The translations under genes and the position numbers were made by a program. The notes under the pieces were generated by a model. That model made no database searches. It was not told the DNA's origin and saw nothing but the letters and a program-made list of their open reading frames with translations. DNA of 64,000 nt from Sequoia sempervirens (lineage: Eukaryota > Streptophyta > Pinopsida > Cupressales > Cupressaceae), in NCBI GenBank assembly GCA_007258455.2, contig VDFB02193867.1, forward strand, positions 571,669,778 through 571,733,777, in the 5' to 3' direction. Position 1 is the stretch's first letter. Each line of letters begins with the position of its first letter. Below are positions 47,711 to 59,909 of the stretch, piece after piece.

Positions 47711-49607
47711 ATGCCTATTTTTACAAGATCTCAATACAATAAGCTGAAAGAGGATATTCAACAAGAAGATCATACCCAAAGAACTCAAGAAGAAGGTGAG
47801 AATAGTAATCCCCTTTATAGTGTGAGTCAAATCCCCTCTTTAACGACAACATGGTTGAAACAGAAGAAAATCCATTCCACAAATACAGGGATATGAGAAA
47901 AACTTATGTAGATAGTGATGATGAATGGGATGAAGAACATCTTAGAGAGGCTAAGCAAGATCCCAAATTTCACAAAGCCTTAGAAAATATTTTGGAGCAC
48001 AATAAAGAAAAATATTTCTTGTATCTAGCTGACAAAGGAGCTAAATTACCTCATGATTTTGATACTGAAAACATAAAGAGAAATCCTAATGAAACACCCT
48101 TGTCTGATATTAGTGCCTTGTCTCAAAAAATTAAAGCAATACAAGGACAAATTAAAGATCTACAAGGGGGAGCCACAACAAAGACATACACTCTTGATGA
48201 CATATGTCCTTATCCCTTTGACCAATGTCTCAACATGATCCCATTTCCCAAACATTGTGAAATCCCAAAGTTTGATTGTTATAATGGGAAATTGGATCCA
48301 ATCGATCATATTAGGGACTTCTGAAATATGACTTTAGAGTTTGCTCATGAGGACACATACTTGATGCGTTTGTTTCCTAGAAGTCTTGGAGGCCAATCTA
48401 TGGAATGGCTATTGAAAATCACACCGCCTGTCAAGACATTTGAGGAATTGATTAATGAGTTCATATCACAATATTCCTACAACATACAACATCAAATAAC
48501 CATGATCGATCTCTGCAAGGCTAAACAGAACTTGGTGAACCATTCATTACATTTCTTCAGAGATGGAGAAGATTGTTCGCTAGATATCCACGCCATGTTC
48601 CTGAAAAGGAAAAGATCACCACTTTCATAAACAACTTAGATCAAGAGATGAGCTATCGTCTTAATCTTCATTGTCCTCCCTCTTTTCAGAAAATGATTGA
48701 AAATGCCATCACCATTGAAAGTGCCTTGGTTCAGAGAGGGATAATAAAACTTGACAAGGACAAACCTAGCTTGTCAAATCACCACAATGACAAATCTAAG
48801 TTTTGGACTCACAACAAAAATGTGGTGAATGATTGTGTTGTAGATGCAAATCATGTCTCGATTAAGCCATTTTTTCTTAGTTCTCCTCGTAACAATAACT
48901 ATTACAATGTCAACTCGGTCACAAATCAAGGAAACAATCCTCCTCCTCTGAGGGATAATGTGAATCAAACTTCTACTCCCAATCAAGGGAATGCCACCAA
49001 TCAAGGTTATCATGGAAATGATAACAACAACAATGCCTTAGGCAATACCTCAAACACAAATCCGCAACAATCTTCATTCTTCTCTAACAGAAGAACCTTT
49101 ACTCTACTAGATCAATCCTTAGAATCTACATTCAAAGAATTGATGGCTAATAATGCTCTTACTTTGCCGCCTCAACGCAATTTTGAACCCAGTGTGAAGC
49201 CTCCATCATGGAATGATGCATACTATTGTGTTTATTATCGATGCAAGGGCCATCGCATAAATAATTGTCAAGCCTTGAAAAATAAAGTCCAAGACTTAAT
49301 AAAAAATGGCACCATCACAATAGAAGGCCACCAACAATCAAACAAAGACCACCAAGCATTTCGCAACCCTTTTCACAACTATCAAAAGGGTGAGTCTTCA
49401 GGAAAAAGTGTGAATCATATCAATGATCATATAATCAATCATATCTACACTGATGACAAGCGGGTCAATGTTATAAAAGTTAAGGAAAAGATGGAATATA
49501 GAGAAGTCAACGCAACAACAAGAGCACAAGCTAAAGTTGTCTTAAAGGGAGCTTCTTCAAAAACCACTGTGCCCCTACCTCAACATCAATATGACTTAGT
49601 CAATTAA
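47711..49607 (+). pseudogene. gag of element 2, broken
   Basis: Gag builds the virus-like particle in which replication occurs. An ATG at 47711 starts MPIFTRSQYNKLKEDIQQED; the frame then shifts into 47851-48324. The Retrotrans_gag core is clear: IPKFDCYNGKLDPIDHIRDF, a stop at 48322, FAHEDTYLMRLFPRSLGGQS, then FEELINEFISQYSYNIQHQ. A second shift near 48575 leads to the frame ending at 49607, which has an N/Q-rich linker and the knuckle CVYYRCKGHRINNCQALKNK (about 49227-49290), a Tat-type CX3-4CxGHX4C motif. The final stop TAA at 49605 stands in a region that otherwise reads on as LGKTSAHISILELL. The domain set is complete, but three breaks disable it. Confidence 0.85.
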
Positions 49608-50497
49608 CTTGGAAAAACTAGTGCTCATATTTCTATCTTAGAACTCTTGAAGCTTTCCCCAGCACAGAAGGAAATTCTAGAAAAGGCCCTCGTTGAAACA
49701 ACTGTATCCAATGATTTGGATGTGGACCTATTTCAAGCCATGGTGGGACACCTGTCCTCGCCCACATGTCTCACATTCTAAAAAAAAATGGAATTTCCAT
49801 GACACCTCCCCATAATTCATCGCTATACTTAGAAGTCATGATCCACAAGTTTCATGTCAGACATGTACTAATAGATGGAGGTGTTGGTTTGAACATGTGT
49901 ACTATGAAGTTAGTTCAAGATTTAGGATTTTTTGAGGATTCCATTGATCCCAGAAGAAATATTACTATAAAATCCTATGATGATGAGGAGAGAACTTCCA
50001 AGGGTTTAATCATGCTCCCAGTCAGAGTGGGACCTGTTATCAAAAATACTTTATGTCAAGTGTTAGCTCGTGATCTTGCATACAACATCTTGTTGGGTCA
50101 TCCTTGGATCCATGAAATGCAGGTTGTCCTGTCCACATATCATCAATGTCTTAAGTTTCCTTATGACGGACAGGAGATCACAATACCAATTGATAATTCG
50201 AACAGTCAAACTTGTGCCAACATCAAAGCTAGTCAAGATACTTTGGTTCCCAACAATCAAGAAGCTCCTACTAATACTTCTCTCAAAGTTGATATGCAAA
50301 TCAGTCAGTTAACCAAAAGCTTTAACAAGCAACTACGGTTCAAGGACAATGGAGTAGGGGAGTACTCTCTCTATGTTGCTAATCTACCTATATCACCTCG
50401 GTCACATGGACAACCCTCTATTGCACAACAACATATATCTGTAGCATCCACATCAACACAACCATCAACAGAGCCAAATACAAATTTTAATGGATGA
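49608..50497 (+). pseudogene. Protease of element 2, broken
   Basis: The lead-in ISILELLKLSPAQKEILEKA equals the conserved segment before protease in Tat elements. From 49766 an open frame of 243 codons contains FHVRHVLIDGGVGLNMCTMK, where the catalytic motif appears as DGG instead of the usual DTG/DSG, then AYNILLGHPWIHEM, the second conserved block. DGG in place of DTG/DSG is common in Tat-type elements. A low-complexity S/T/Q-rich tail ends at a TGA at 50495. A frame break at about 49780 separates it from the lead-in. Protease would cut the Gag-Pol polyprotein. Confidence 0.8.
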
Positions 50498-50518
50498 TTT
50501 ATCAAAGAACAATTCCCT

Positions 50519-51199
50519 ATGGAAGATTCTGAGGATAGAGAAGTTTTAAGTTGGCTCTATAAAGATGAAGATGAAACAGTTCTTAATATCAAACTACCAA
50601 CTGATCAATATGGTAAAGGATATTCAATCATGCAAAAGATGGGCTACGATGGTAATGGACCTATCAGAAAGAGAAAAGAAGGAGTAGTTGAGCCTATTCA
50701 CCTTCCAGGGCTTGCTACAAAAGATAAAATAGGACTAGGCTATGATACCAACTCAAAAGAAGTAATATCTAAGCAGTTGCATGATACTATTCGCACATTG
50801 CAAGAAGGGTCGGATATAAGGGAATCCTTTTTGACAACAATTCAGAATTTCATGGATAATAATTCTAACATAGATTTTGGTGAATATGAATGGGACACCA
50901 TCCACAATGATGAGTTCTTGAGGTACAAAAAGGTTGATGTGGTACACAAGTACACCCCAACTCTAATTGAAGGTGAAGGGTTAGGGTTCCAACCGCAAGA
51001 ATTTGAACTACAAGGTGACTATGATTCCAGTGATACCGAGTCAGATTTAATCAAACAAGATTATTATGATAACAGTACCATCATTGATTTGCCTCATACC
51101 TCAGATCCTACAGAAAACTCTGTTATGACCTTAACCATAGCTGATCTCATGCAACCCAATGACCTGCTACCACTAATCCATCCTAATCTCATTGACTAG
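50519..51199 (+). pseudogene. G-patch-like segment of element 2 pol
   Basis: An open frame of 226 codons follows the protease. Near 50610-50700 it reads GKGYSIMQKMGYDGNGPIRK and then EGVVEPIHLPG, which has the hallmark spacing of a G-patch (G...MGxxGxGxx...Gxx.PI). A second glycine-rich IGLGYD lies at about 50730. The rest is acidic. G-patches bind helicases or RNA and are known in some retroviral and plant retroelement polyproteins. A TAG at 51197 in an otherwise continuous frame separates it from the RT frame, which starts at 51227 (or earlier without the stop). Confidence 0.68.
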
Positions 51200-51226
51200 G
51201 ATTCATCTGGACCTATCGATCTACCT

Positions 51227-52420
51227 ATGTTCCCAAGTGATGAATCTATTGTGAACTTCCTTTCCACAAATGACATAAATGATTGTTCCACTAGCGATTT
51301 TTGGCATAGAGTCTTTAATCATGAGAGTGTCAAGTATCCTAGCTACAAAAGTAAAAATCAAAAAGAAAGATCTAATGGTGAAAACCAAAATTTGGCAGTG
51401 TCAGATCAAACAAAAGATAAAATAAAGAGCGTATCGGATGGTGAAAACCTTTTTAAGGCACCTGATGATGGTATATTTGACACTCTCCTAGAACATTATC
51501 ATGAGCGATCGCCTATCTTGATTGAGCCTGCAAAAGCAGTTAATCTTGAAACTTTAGAAAAACCAAAGATTCTACAGTTAGTTGCATCAATGAGAGATAA
51601 AGAAGTATCTGAATTCATGGAATTTCTTAGAACAAATCAAGTCAACTTTTCCTGGTCTTATGCAGACATGCCAGGTCTTGATCCTAATCTTATAATGCAT
51701 CACTTGTCCATCAAACTAGGAGTTAAACTGGTGAAACAAAAACTTGGAAAGATGCATCCTCATGTTGCACTGTTGGTTAAAGAAGAACTCAGAAAACTCC
51801 TTGATGTGGGATTTATAAGATCCATCGACTATGCAGAATGGATCTCCAACATCGTTCTGGTGTCCAAACCCGACAAAAGTGTCAGAGTGTGCACAGATTT
51901 TAAAGATCTTAATAAGGCATGTCCTAAGGATGACTTCTCACTTCCAAGCATCGATACTATAGTTGATCTGACAGCTAGCCATGCCATGTATTCACTAATG
52001 GATGGTTTCTCTAGTTACAACCAAATCAAGATTGCACCTGAAGACCAGGACAAAATTGCGTTTACATGTCCATGGGGAACTTACTGTTGGAATGTCATGC
52101 CTTTCGGTTTGAAGAACATCAGGGCTACTTACCAAAGAGCTATGCCTACAATTTTCATGACATGATGCACACATTCATGGAAGATTATGTAGATGACATA
52201 TTGGAAAAGTCTTACACAAGAGAAGGACATCTCGAAGTGTTATCCAAAATCTTTGCAAGGTTGGAAAAGTTCAAAGTTCGCCTCAACCCCAAGAAATGTG
52301 TTTTTGGGGTCACATCTGGGAAGCTTTTGGGATACATAGTATCAGCAAAAGGAGTTGAAGTAGATCCTACCAAGGTGCAAGCAATCATGGAAATGCCTCC
52401 GCCAAGGAATATCAGTTAGT
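51227..52420 (+). pseudogene. Reverse transcriptase of element 2, broken
   Basis: The lead-in QVNFSWSYADMPGLDPNLIM is followed by LLVKEELRKLLDVGFIRSID, WISNIVLVSKPDKSVRVCTD, FKDLNKACPKDDFSLPSID, the catalytic YSLMDGFSSYNQIKIAPEDQ, WGTYCWNVMPFGLKN, and the active site EDYVDDILEKS at about 52183. A frameshift at about 52150-52160 separates the palm from the YVDD block. The frame then runs to a stop at 52417 in the position NIS(stop)LRSLQG. All motifs for activity are present, so the copy decayed recently. Confidence 0.92.
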
Positions 52421-53460
52421 TAAGGTCATTACAAGGATGACTTCAATCTATATGAAGGTTCATTGCCTAGCTGGCAGATAAAAGCCTAACTTTCACACAT
52501 CTATTGCATAAAAATGTTCCTTTTAAGTGGGATGACAAGTGTGAGATGGCCTTTCAACAAATCAAGCACTACTTAACAAACCCACCAGTTCTAGTACCGC
52601 CAAATTCAAAAAAACCTCTAATTTTATATATTGTCACAATAGAGACATCTTTGGGGGCATTACTAGCACAAGAGGACTCTATAGGAAAAGAACGTGCCAT
52701 TTAATACATAAGTTGAACCCTAACAGGTCATGAACTCAACTACACTTTCATTGAAAAGGCTTGTCTCACAATAGTCTTTGCCTCATAGAAATTATGGCAC
52801 TACATGTTAACTCATACTATCAATCTTGTTGCAAAGATTGATCCACTCAAGTATTTGTTAAGCAAAGCTACATTGACAGGAAGGCTAGAAAAATGGGTCA
52901 TGATCTTAAGTGAGTTTGGCATCCATTATGTTGATCGCAAAGCAATCAAAGGACAAGTTATCGCTGATCAACTGGCTAAAGCACCACTACAAGCAGAGCA
53001 TCCCATGCACATTGAATTTCTAGATGCTAATGTCTTCACTGCAGAATCAAAGCAACCTTGGTCTTTATACTTTGATGGTTCTTTCACTCAACATGGATCG
53101 GAGGTAGGCATACTCTTTATCACCCCTCAAGGAAATACCATTCTTCGATCATATAGGCTAATGTTTCCATGCACTAATAACATAGCCAAATATGAAGCTT
53201 TAATCATTGGACTCAAGATAGCATTGGAATGGAGGATCACAAAACTAAAATTTTATGGTGACTCCTAGTTAGTCATTAATCATATCAACAATGATTATTA
53301 GACCAAAGATGACAAATTATTACCATATAAGAAAATGGTTGATGATTTCAAGAAGTACTTTGTGGATATTAAGTTCATACAGATTCGAAGACTTGATAAC
53401 AAAGTTGCTGACCCCATGGCCATGATCACATCATTGTTGCAACTCCCAAAAAATTAGGCT
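52421..53460 (+). pseudogene. Gypsy RNase H and second (Tat-type) RNase H of element 2
   Basis: Stops TGA, TGA and TAG cluster at 52438-52470 in the short conserved linker LRSLQG..LQSI.RFIA. The gypsy RNase H then reads FKWDDKCEMAFQQIKHYLTN, LYIVTIETSLGALLAQED and, after further stops, WVMILSEFGIHYVDRKAIKG. The second RNase H starts at about 53060: WSLYFDGSFTQHGSEVGIL, NIAKYEALIIGLKIALEW (about 53185-53235), FYGDS, and NKVADPMA (about 53400). The first and second acidic residues (YFDGS, KYEAL) and the GDS aspartate are kept. Presence of this additional RNase H before integrase assigns the element to Tat. Confidence 0.85.
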
Positions 53461-53472
53461 CACTATGAATTT

Positions 53473-54812
53473 ATGGTGGAACAATCATTTGCACCTACCT
53501 ATGACATACCTAAAATCCAAATCATCTGTCACTTAGTAGGATCTGATTCACCCTGGTATGGAAAAACTTATGCCTACCTAAAAGATGACATCTTACCACC
53601 TGACCTATCTTGTAACCAAAAGCACAACTTTATTCGCCAATCCTCTCACTATACTCTTATCACTGACACCCTTTATCGCCGCGGTCTTGATGGCACTTTA
53701 CTTCGATGTCTTGAATGTGACAAATCTGACAAAGCTTTACAAGAAGTTCATGGTGACATTTGTGGTACTCATTCGAGTGAACTGACCTTATCCAAGAAAT
53801 TGATTAGGATGGGTTACTATTGGCTGACTATGGAGAGGGAATCATTCACCTTCATGAAAAAGTACTCTAAATGTCAGATTCATGGGAATCTCATTCATGC
53901 TCCTGCATAAGAACTACAACCATTCATGCCAACCTGGCCTTTCTCTCAGTGGGGGTTAGATCTAGTTGGAAATATTCATCCTTCATCATCAAATGGAAAC
54001 AAGTTTATCATCACAGCAATAGAGTACTTTACCAAGTGGATTGAGGCAGTACCTCTCACTAAGGTCACCGGAAAAAAAAAATCTCATCGTTCATACTCAA
54101 CTATCTTATTTGTCGATATGGCATTCCCAACTCCATCGTCACAGATAATGGACGACCATTCAAGAATCAGGATGTTGATGAACTTTGTGAAAGATTCCAT
54201 ATCCAACATAGATATTCAACACCTTATTATCCACAAGGGAATGGTCAAGGAGAGGCCTCGAATAAAACAATACTAAAAATCTTGAAAAAGACTGTGAATG
54301 ATGTAGGGAAAGATTGGAACGTTCGACTTAATCCCGCATTATGGGCCTATAGAACTAGTATCTGAATGCCAACAGGAACAACACCATTTGCTCTTGTCTA
54401 TGGAGTAGAAGCCATTTTGCCACTAGAGGTTGAGATTCCATCACTAAGGGTATCCTTAAAGGGTCTCACAACCGATGATGAATACATAGTTTCTCAACTG
54501 CAAGAATTGGAACTCTTTGATGAGAAGAGACAACGAGCAGCTGATCATTTGAAAGCATATCAATAGATGATGTCTCGCAACTATAATCATAGAGTTAGGC
54601 CACATACCTTTCAGGTTGGTGATCTTGTTCTGGAGGAGAACCCACGCAATCAGCAAGACAGAGAGAAGAAAGGTAAGTTTGAACCAAATTGGCTGGGTCC
54701 TTATGTGATCATTACTGTATATGGTTCAGCAGCATACAAGCTATCAACACCAGAAGGGGACCTATTTGACGAACCTATCAACAACATGCACCTAAAAAAA
54801 TATTATGTCTAA
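53473..54812 (+). pseudogene. Integrase of element 2, broken
   Basis: The N-terminal zinc finger has EVHGDICGTHSS and FMKKYSKCQIHG; the first cysteine of the CxxC pair has become tyrosine. Catalytic D1 lies in WGLDLVGNI (about 53950). A frameshift near 54080 follows, then VTDNGRPFKNQD (D2, about 54125) and NGQGEASNKT (E, about 54250). The C-terminal part reads LWAYRTS, TPFALVYGVEAILPLEVEIP, FQVGDLVLEENPRNQQ and WLGPYVIITVYGSAAYKL, ending at 54812 with no chromodomain. Stops at about 53908, 54364 and 54566 add to the damage. Apart from the lost cysteine, key residues remain. Confidence 0.9.
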
Positions 54813-54825
54813 AATAGTTATCATC

Positions 54826-54985
54826 ATCCATAAATGTCCTAAAAAAATCACAAAAACAACAAAAAAATGTCCTAAAAAAATCACAAAAACAATAGAAAAA
54901 TGTCCTGAAAGAAACACAAAATAGCAAAAAAAGTCCTAAAGAAATACAAAAACAACAGAAAAAGTCCTGAAAAAAAAAAAAAACA
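54826..54985 (+). repeat. Tandem repeat, about 33-36 bp x 4-5
   Basis: Units of AATGTCCTAAAAAAATCACA plus AAAACAAC recur with A-run length changes directly after the integrase stop. Confidence 0.85.
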
Positions 54986-55960
54986 ATATCAGAAAACTAC
55001 AATTAACACAAATAGTAAAAATATGGCTAACAAACGCTATCTATTAGTTCATGTTCTGCACTTAGCTTCTTAACCTTCATTTCATGCATTTTCCCATCAT
55101 CTTAGGGCCTTACCAGCATCATACTACCATCATTTTCCTTGAGCGATAATGTCTTACCATGGCTTGATCATTGTACATATTCATTTCAGCAAGTTGTGTC
55201 AATACTGGGGGCAACCAACTTTCAAGTTTTACCGAAGCAGCTAGACAATGGCATAGAATCCAATCATGCAAACAAACAATCAAATCCTATGAACAACTAT
55301 CCAATTATTGATCCCCATCACAACCGTTATTAGCAAATACCATATCATGACTCATATCTGGATGATCTAAAATCTGAATAATGTTTGGAATAGTAGTATT
55401 ATATTTTGAATAATGGTTGTTTTATTTTTTGATATCATCTCTCTGGAGCACACTCAAGGATGTACTGAACTAGAGTGGCAAGGAAAGAAGATTATTTTTC
55501 TTTGTTTGATGTCTTGAGGTTAACTATCAATTTGGTGCAAATATGTCGCGAGACATGATTTCTACAATGTATCATTGATGATAGTTCCACATTTGCATCA
55601 AAAAGTGGTTAATCTTTTCCTATTTATGCAAGAAATGCTCAGTTCATCTTGGTTCAATTATACCTCGATGCTTGTGTTCACTTGCTATATCAAAAATCAT
55701 GAAACTTGTACTCGGGTCATCATTGGCTCTAATTTCCCCTCTGATGCTTGTACATACTTCCAACATTTTAAAATTCTCTATGATGATTCAAGAAAGCTAA
55801 CAGAAGGCTCAACAAATGGTTAGTTTCATTTAGTTGCATTTTATTTAGATCATTGTACATATCTACATACTGGATTTGCATCAAAGTTTTAAAAGGCTGA
55901 ACAAAAACATCAATGGTTGTCATGTCTTTTTAGACTAGTTGTGGAGGAAATTTGGACATT
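54986..55960. other. Post-pol spacer of element 2
   Basis: No recognisable gene; 55575-55823 is an unremarkable short open frame. The region may contain the 3' end of the sense transcription unit. Confidence 0.45.
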
Positions 55961-57010
55961 TGTTTCATTATCATTTCATTACCATTATCATTTCATCCAG
56001 GTCATGTACATATTGTATAGTTAATCATTTATCATTCATTATCATATCATTATACATTATCATTTCATTTAATTTCATTGCATGCCATTGATCATTCACA
56101 TTTTATATCATCTTCATATCATTCATTGAGATCCTTTATCATTTCATATCATTCATTTATCCATTAGGTATTTCATATCATTTCCATTTTCATATTATCT
56201 ATTGTCTTCATATCATTAACATCTTCCTTATCATTTTCATTCTACACGGTTGCATCCCATTTACCATCTCCATTTTATCATTTCATTTCATTTTATCATT
56301 TCATTTTTATTTTATCATTTTCATTTCATTTTATCATTTGATTTTCATTTTATCATTTCATTCACTTTATCATTTCACTTCATTTCATTTTAGCATTTCA
56401 TTTTCATTTCATTTTATCATTTCATGTCATTTCATTTTCATTTTATCATTTTCATTTCATAATCTATTTTCACTTATCATTTCATTACATCTTCTTTACC
56501 ATTTATCATCTTTATTACCATTCCATTATCATATTTTCTCTTTGTGTCATCATTTCATAATCTATTTCATTTCACTTATCATTTCATTACATTTTCATTG
56601 TCATTTCATTTAGCATTATCATTTTATCTGTTTCATATCATTTCATTACATACCATTTATCATCTTATCATACATTTCATTATTATTAATCATTTCACTT
56701 CATATCATTTATCATTTGTCACATTACATTCATATCATATCTTTACCCATCTATCATTTTCATATTATTTATATATCATGCCATTTTTCACATAACATTT
56801 GACCCATCTCACATATCATTTCAGATCTTTTCCTAATTCATATACATACTACACATTCATGATGCATTTCATAACCACAACATCCATTTTCCATCCCGTC
56901 ATCATTATTTATTACATTTGAAAATCCAAAAACAAAAATTTCATACATACATTACATTTCCACATCATTTGCAAAACATACATTTTCATATCATATATCA
57001 TATCATTTCA
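55960..57010 (+). repeat. Low-complexity CATTT/ATCATTTCATTTT array
   Basis: About 1 kb is nearly all variants of TTTCATTTTATCATTTCA on the + strand, with strand asymmetry (few G). Open frames inside it are caused by the simple sequence. It separates the convergent sense pol and antisense PMD gene. Confidence 0.9.
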
Positions 57011-57351
57011 ACGCGTTGCATTTTTATCATCATCATCCACCTGCATGACATCATTAGTACACATCACAAATTGGCATCATAGCATGAATCATCTGGCATA
57101 TCATGTTAGTCATAAAATCATAAACATGCATATCAAAATCCATAACCAATACATATCCATATCACCATCACATCAAAGAAACACATCATCAAAACTCATC
57201 GCCGCTGCATATCATCGCTCATCAAAAAAATAAATACAAATGTCCAATGTTCAATGAAACTAAACAATATAGAGAGATACATGAGATATGATAAAAAACA
57301 ATATACATGTCCCCACAAAATTAGATACATCAATAATCTAGTATCAATGGC

Positions 57352-59314
57352 TCAAGGTTGGTTGGTGGACCCCCCTGATGGCGCTGGTCTCGAAGATGAT
57401 GGCATGCCACTCATCCTTGCATCGAGATCCTGTTGAGGCCTTATGACCCCTCTACTCCATGTCGTTGTTTGTGATCTACTCCTAGTCCTGCTATGGGACT
57501 GTGGGTAAGGTTCTCTGTGGTCAGGAGAACACAACTCCTCGTACCTCACCTAATAATACTCAGCCTCCCTAGCCATCTCAAATCCCTCTACAATGGCCTC
57601 TCATAAAGATACACTCTCAACAGTGTCCATGAGTCTCTGTGCCACACCCTCTACCTCTATTGCCCTTCATCTGAAGGAGTTCCTCTCTGCTATCAATTGG
57701 GCTACCTATGGGTTTGGGGTAGGAGGAGGTACTTGTACCTGTGCTTGTACCTGAGCCTGTACGTGTTCCTACACTAGCTGTGCCTATAGCTACACTGCAA
57801 CACTCTGAGCTTGAGCCAATTGGCTCTGCCATTATGCCTACTGATCCTGAAGCGTCTGCACCTGGGCCTACAGAGTATCTATCTATGCCTACTATGACAT
57901 CGACGCAACCCTAATCACTGTCCTCCATCCAATACCAGTCCTCGGCCTCCACATAATCTAGACATTGCCCAATAAGTCTGGCCTCGGTCTCACTGGACTC
58001 TACTCCCCACCTCTGCCATCTCCGCCATCATCCCCATCGTCATCATCTGAACTCTCCTCATCCCTACTCTCCTCCTCATCCCCACTATCCTCCTCCTCTC
58101 CTCCACCAACTACCTACTCACCATCTGCTACATCCTCTTGTCTCCCAACCCCTAGCTGAGGTACCACCAAAATGGGTGTTGGCTCATCTAGACATGTGAA
58201 CCGTGGAAATGGGTGTGTGTGATAGTAAACCGAGTACTCCTCAGACATGCCAGCATCAACAATATCAGGTCTGGCATCTCATACCTTAGGCTGTAATGCA
58301 GTATACTCAATTTATGCCACCTGGTAAGAAATGCAAGGACCCCATCTAGGCTCATCCTTGCACCGTCCATAGTGTGCAATGCCCTGAGGCATACCCTGTG
58401 TAAAACCAAACTATCTTTGTATTCGCAAGGCCAAAATTCTCTCTATAATGAATGGTGTGCGGCCTATTAGGAACCGAGGTATACCTAAAAATGGCATCTC
58501 CAAGGGATTTGTGTCCCATACATCACAATCCGTATAGGGCCTCCATATCACAACCTCCATGTCATCTAGGGTTTGTCTCCAATACTCCACCTTGCCCAGC
58601 TTGGGCTGGACAAGTGCAATCGAATAGGCATACACGTATGGCCTACCTCGCATCCTAACCCTCAGACATAGCAGTCTAGTAACAACAATATGCTCCCATG
58701 CCAAGATCTGGAGCAAGGTAACACCACAAGACAAGCTTGACGACCCTCTGTATACTACTTGCTGCAAGTCATGATATAAATGAGCTAGCATGCAGCTCCC
58801 CCAGGCATATCTCCTCGGCTAAACCATCATCCGCTTGATGATCCGACTCCACCCAACTGATAGTCCCTTTGACCGACGATCCAAACAAAGGAAGCCTCCA
58901 ATGAATGCACCTAACACTGTAGGTAAGGTTGGATATCCCTTAAATTCTGGCCATGACACCCAATATCCTGCTATATGTGCATCACTATATACTCTCCTCA
59001 GTGCCTCTGTACCATCAAGCTCCTTGTGGTCATAGAACACAAGGGCACCTACCACTGGGATCCCCAAAATCTTGTATACATCCTCTGGGGTCACCATCAG
59101 CTCACTAGTTGGCAAATGAAAGGTATTATGCTCTGAATGCCATCTCCCTACTAACGCAGTCAACAGTCCACTATTGACCTGAATAGGAGGCATGGACAAC
59201 AAAGATCCCAACCCACAACTAACTATCAACTACACATTTGTAGGTGTCAAATCTCATATCCTCTCCCAACCCGTAGGGAAGCGATCTCTAATCTGGAGGT
59301 TTTTGAAAACCTCC
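57352..59314 (-). pseudogene. Antisense PMD (plant mobile domain) gene in element 2, broken
   Basis: On the minus strand a possible 3' splice site (AAAAAATAG) at 59315 opens EVFKNLQIRDRFPTGWERI. Then NSGLLTALVGRWHSEHNTFH and LPTSELMVTPEDVYKILGIP (about 59175-59050) give the PMD signature. The domain continues in the same frame through a single TAG at 58816 to LAHLYHDLQQVVYRGSS and LLQILAWEHI (about 58785-58680). After it come a proline-rich stretch, a D/E-rich run (58000-58110), a Q-rich coiled part, and a stop at 57352. Stops, mostly TAG and TGA, are the only breaks I saw in the PMD part. A possible first exon lies at about 60480-60378, ending before GTGAGT at 60377. The PMD matches that of element 1 in position and orientation. 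Cellular role is unknown. Confidence 0.8.
59295..59314. repeat. Perfect short inverted repeat
   Basis: GGAGGTTTTTGAAAACCTCC has nine-base perfect arms and a two-base centre. It coincides with the start of the antisense PMD exon. Confidence 0.85.
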
Positions 59315-59339
59315 TATTTTTTGTCATCACAAAGACAAT

Positions 59340-59800
59340 CAATCAGACTTATATCTATCTATTAGATCCATATCAATCAAACTCATATCTATCTATCAGA
59401 CTCATATCAAGTGATCCATATCAATCAATGACTCATATCAGTGAACCATATCAAATACTCTATTTAAGTGACTTATATCAGGAAATCAATACAAAATCTA
59501 TCTATCTGAATATCAAATCAATCTACTCTATCATCAATTACTATTTGTTTTTCTTTTTTCAGGAAAGAAAATTTATCAACAATAATTCATCATCCTACTT
59601 GTACTTCAGTCATGAATGCAAATAGATTTTCAATCACATCATCTACTATTTGTTTTCTATTATAGAAAGCAAATTTATCAGAAATCATATCAATCATCTA
59701 CTCTTTGTTTTTCGTTCAAGGGAAACGAAGTTATTAGCTATCTACTCTTTGTTTTCTATTTTGGGAAACAAAGTTATCAATTCATCATTTATCAGATTTT
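59340..59800. repeat. Tandem repeats in the antisense leader or intron of element 2
   Basis: At 59340-59480 TATCAATCA/ATATCTATC phrases repeat about every 30-40 bases. At 59520-59790 three to four units of about 75 bases each carry CTTTGTTTTC and GGGAAACAAAG, which are complementary and could fold as hairpins. A similar TTTTTCGAAAAAGGAAACAAAG stretch is in the LTR near 44707. Confidence 0.7.
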
Positions 59801-59909
59801 ATATCATTTTTATCCAAATCAACATGATGACACAACAATTTATCTATCTATTGGCCAAAGAAGCAATAATTCATCATTATTTTCATGATACAACATTCTG
59901 TCTAAATTT

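Noticed and set aside
56338..56795. Open frames rich in F, H, L and S
   Set aside because: They are translations of the CATTT low-complexity array.
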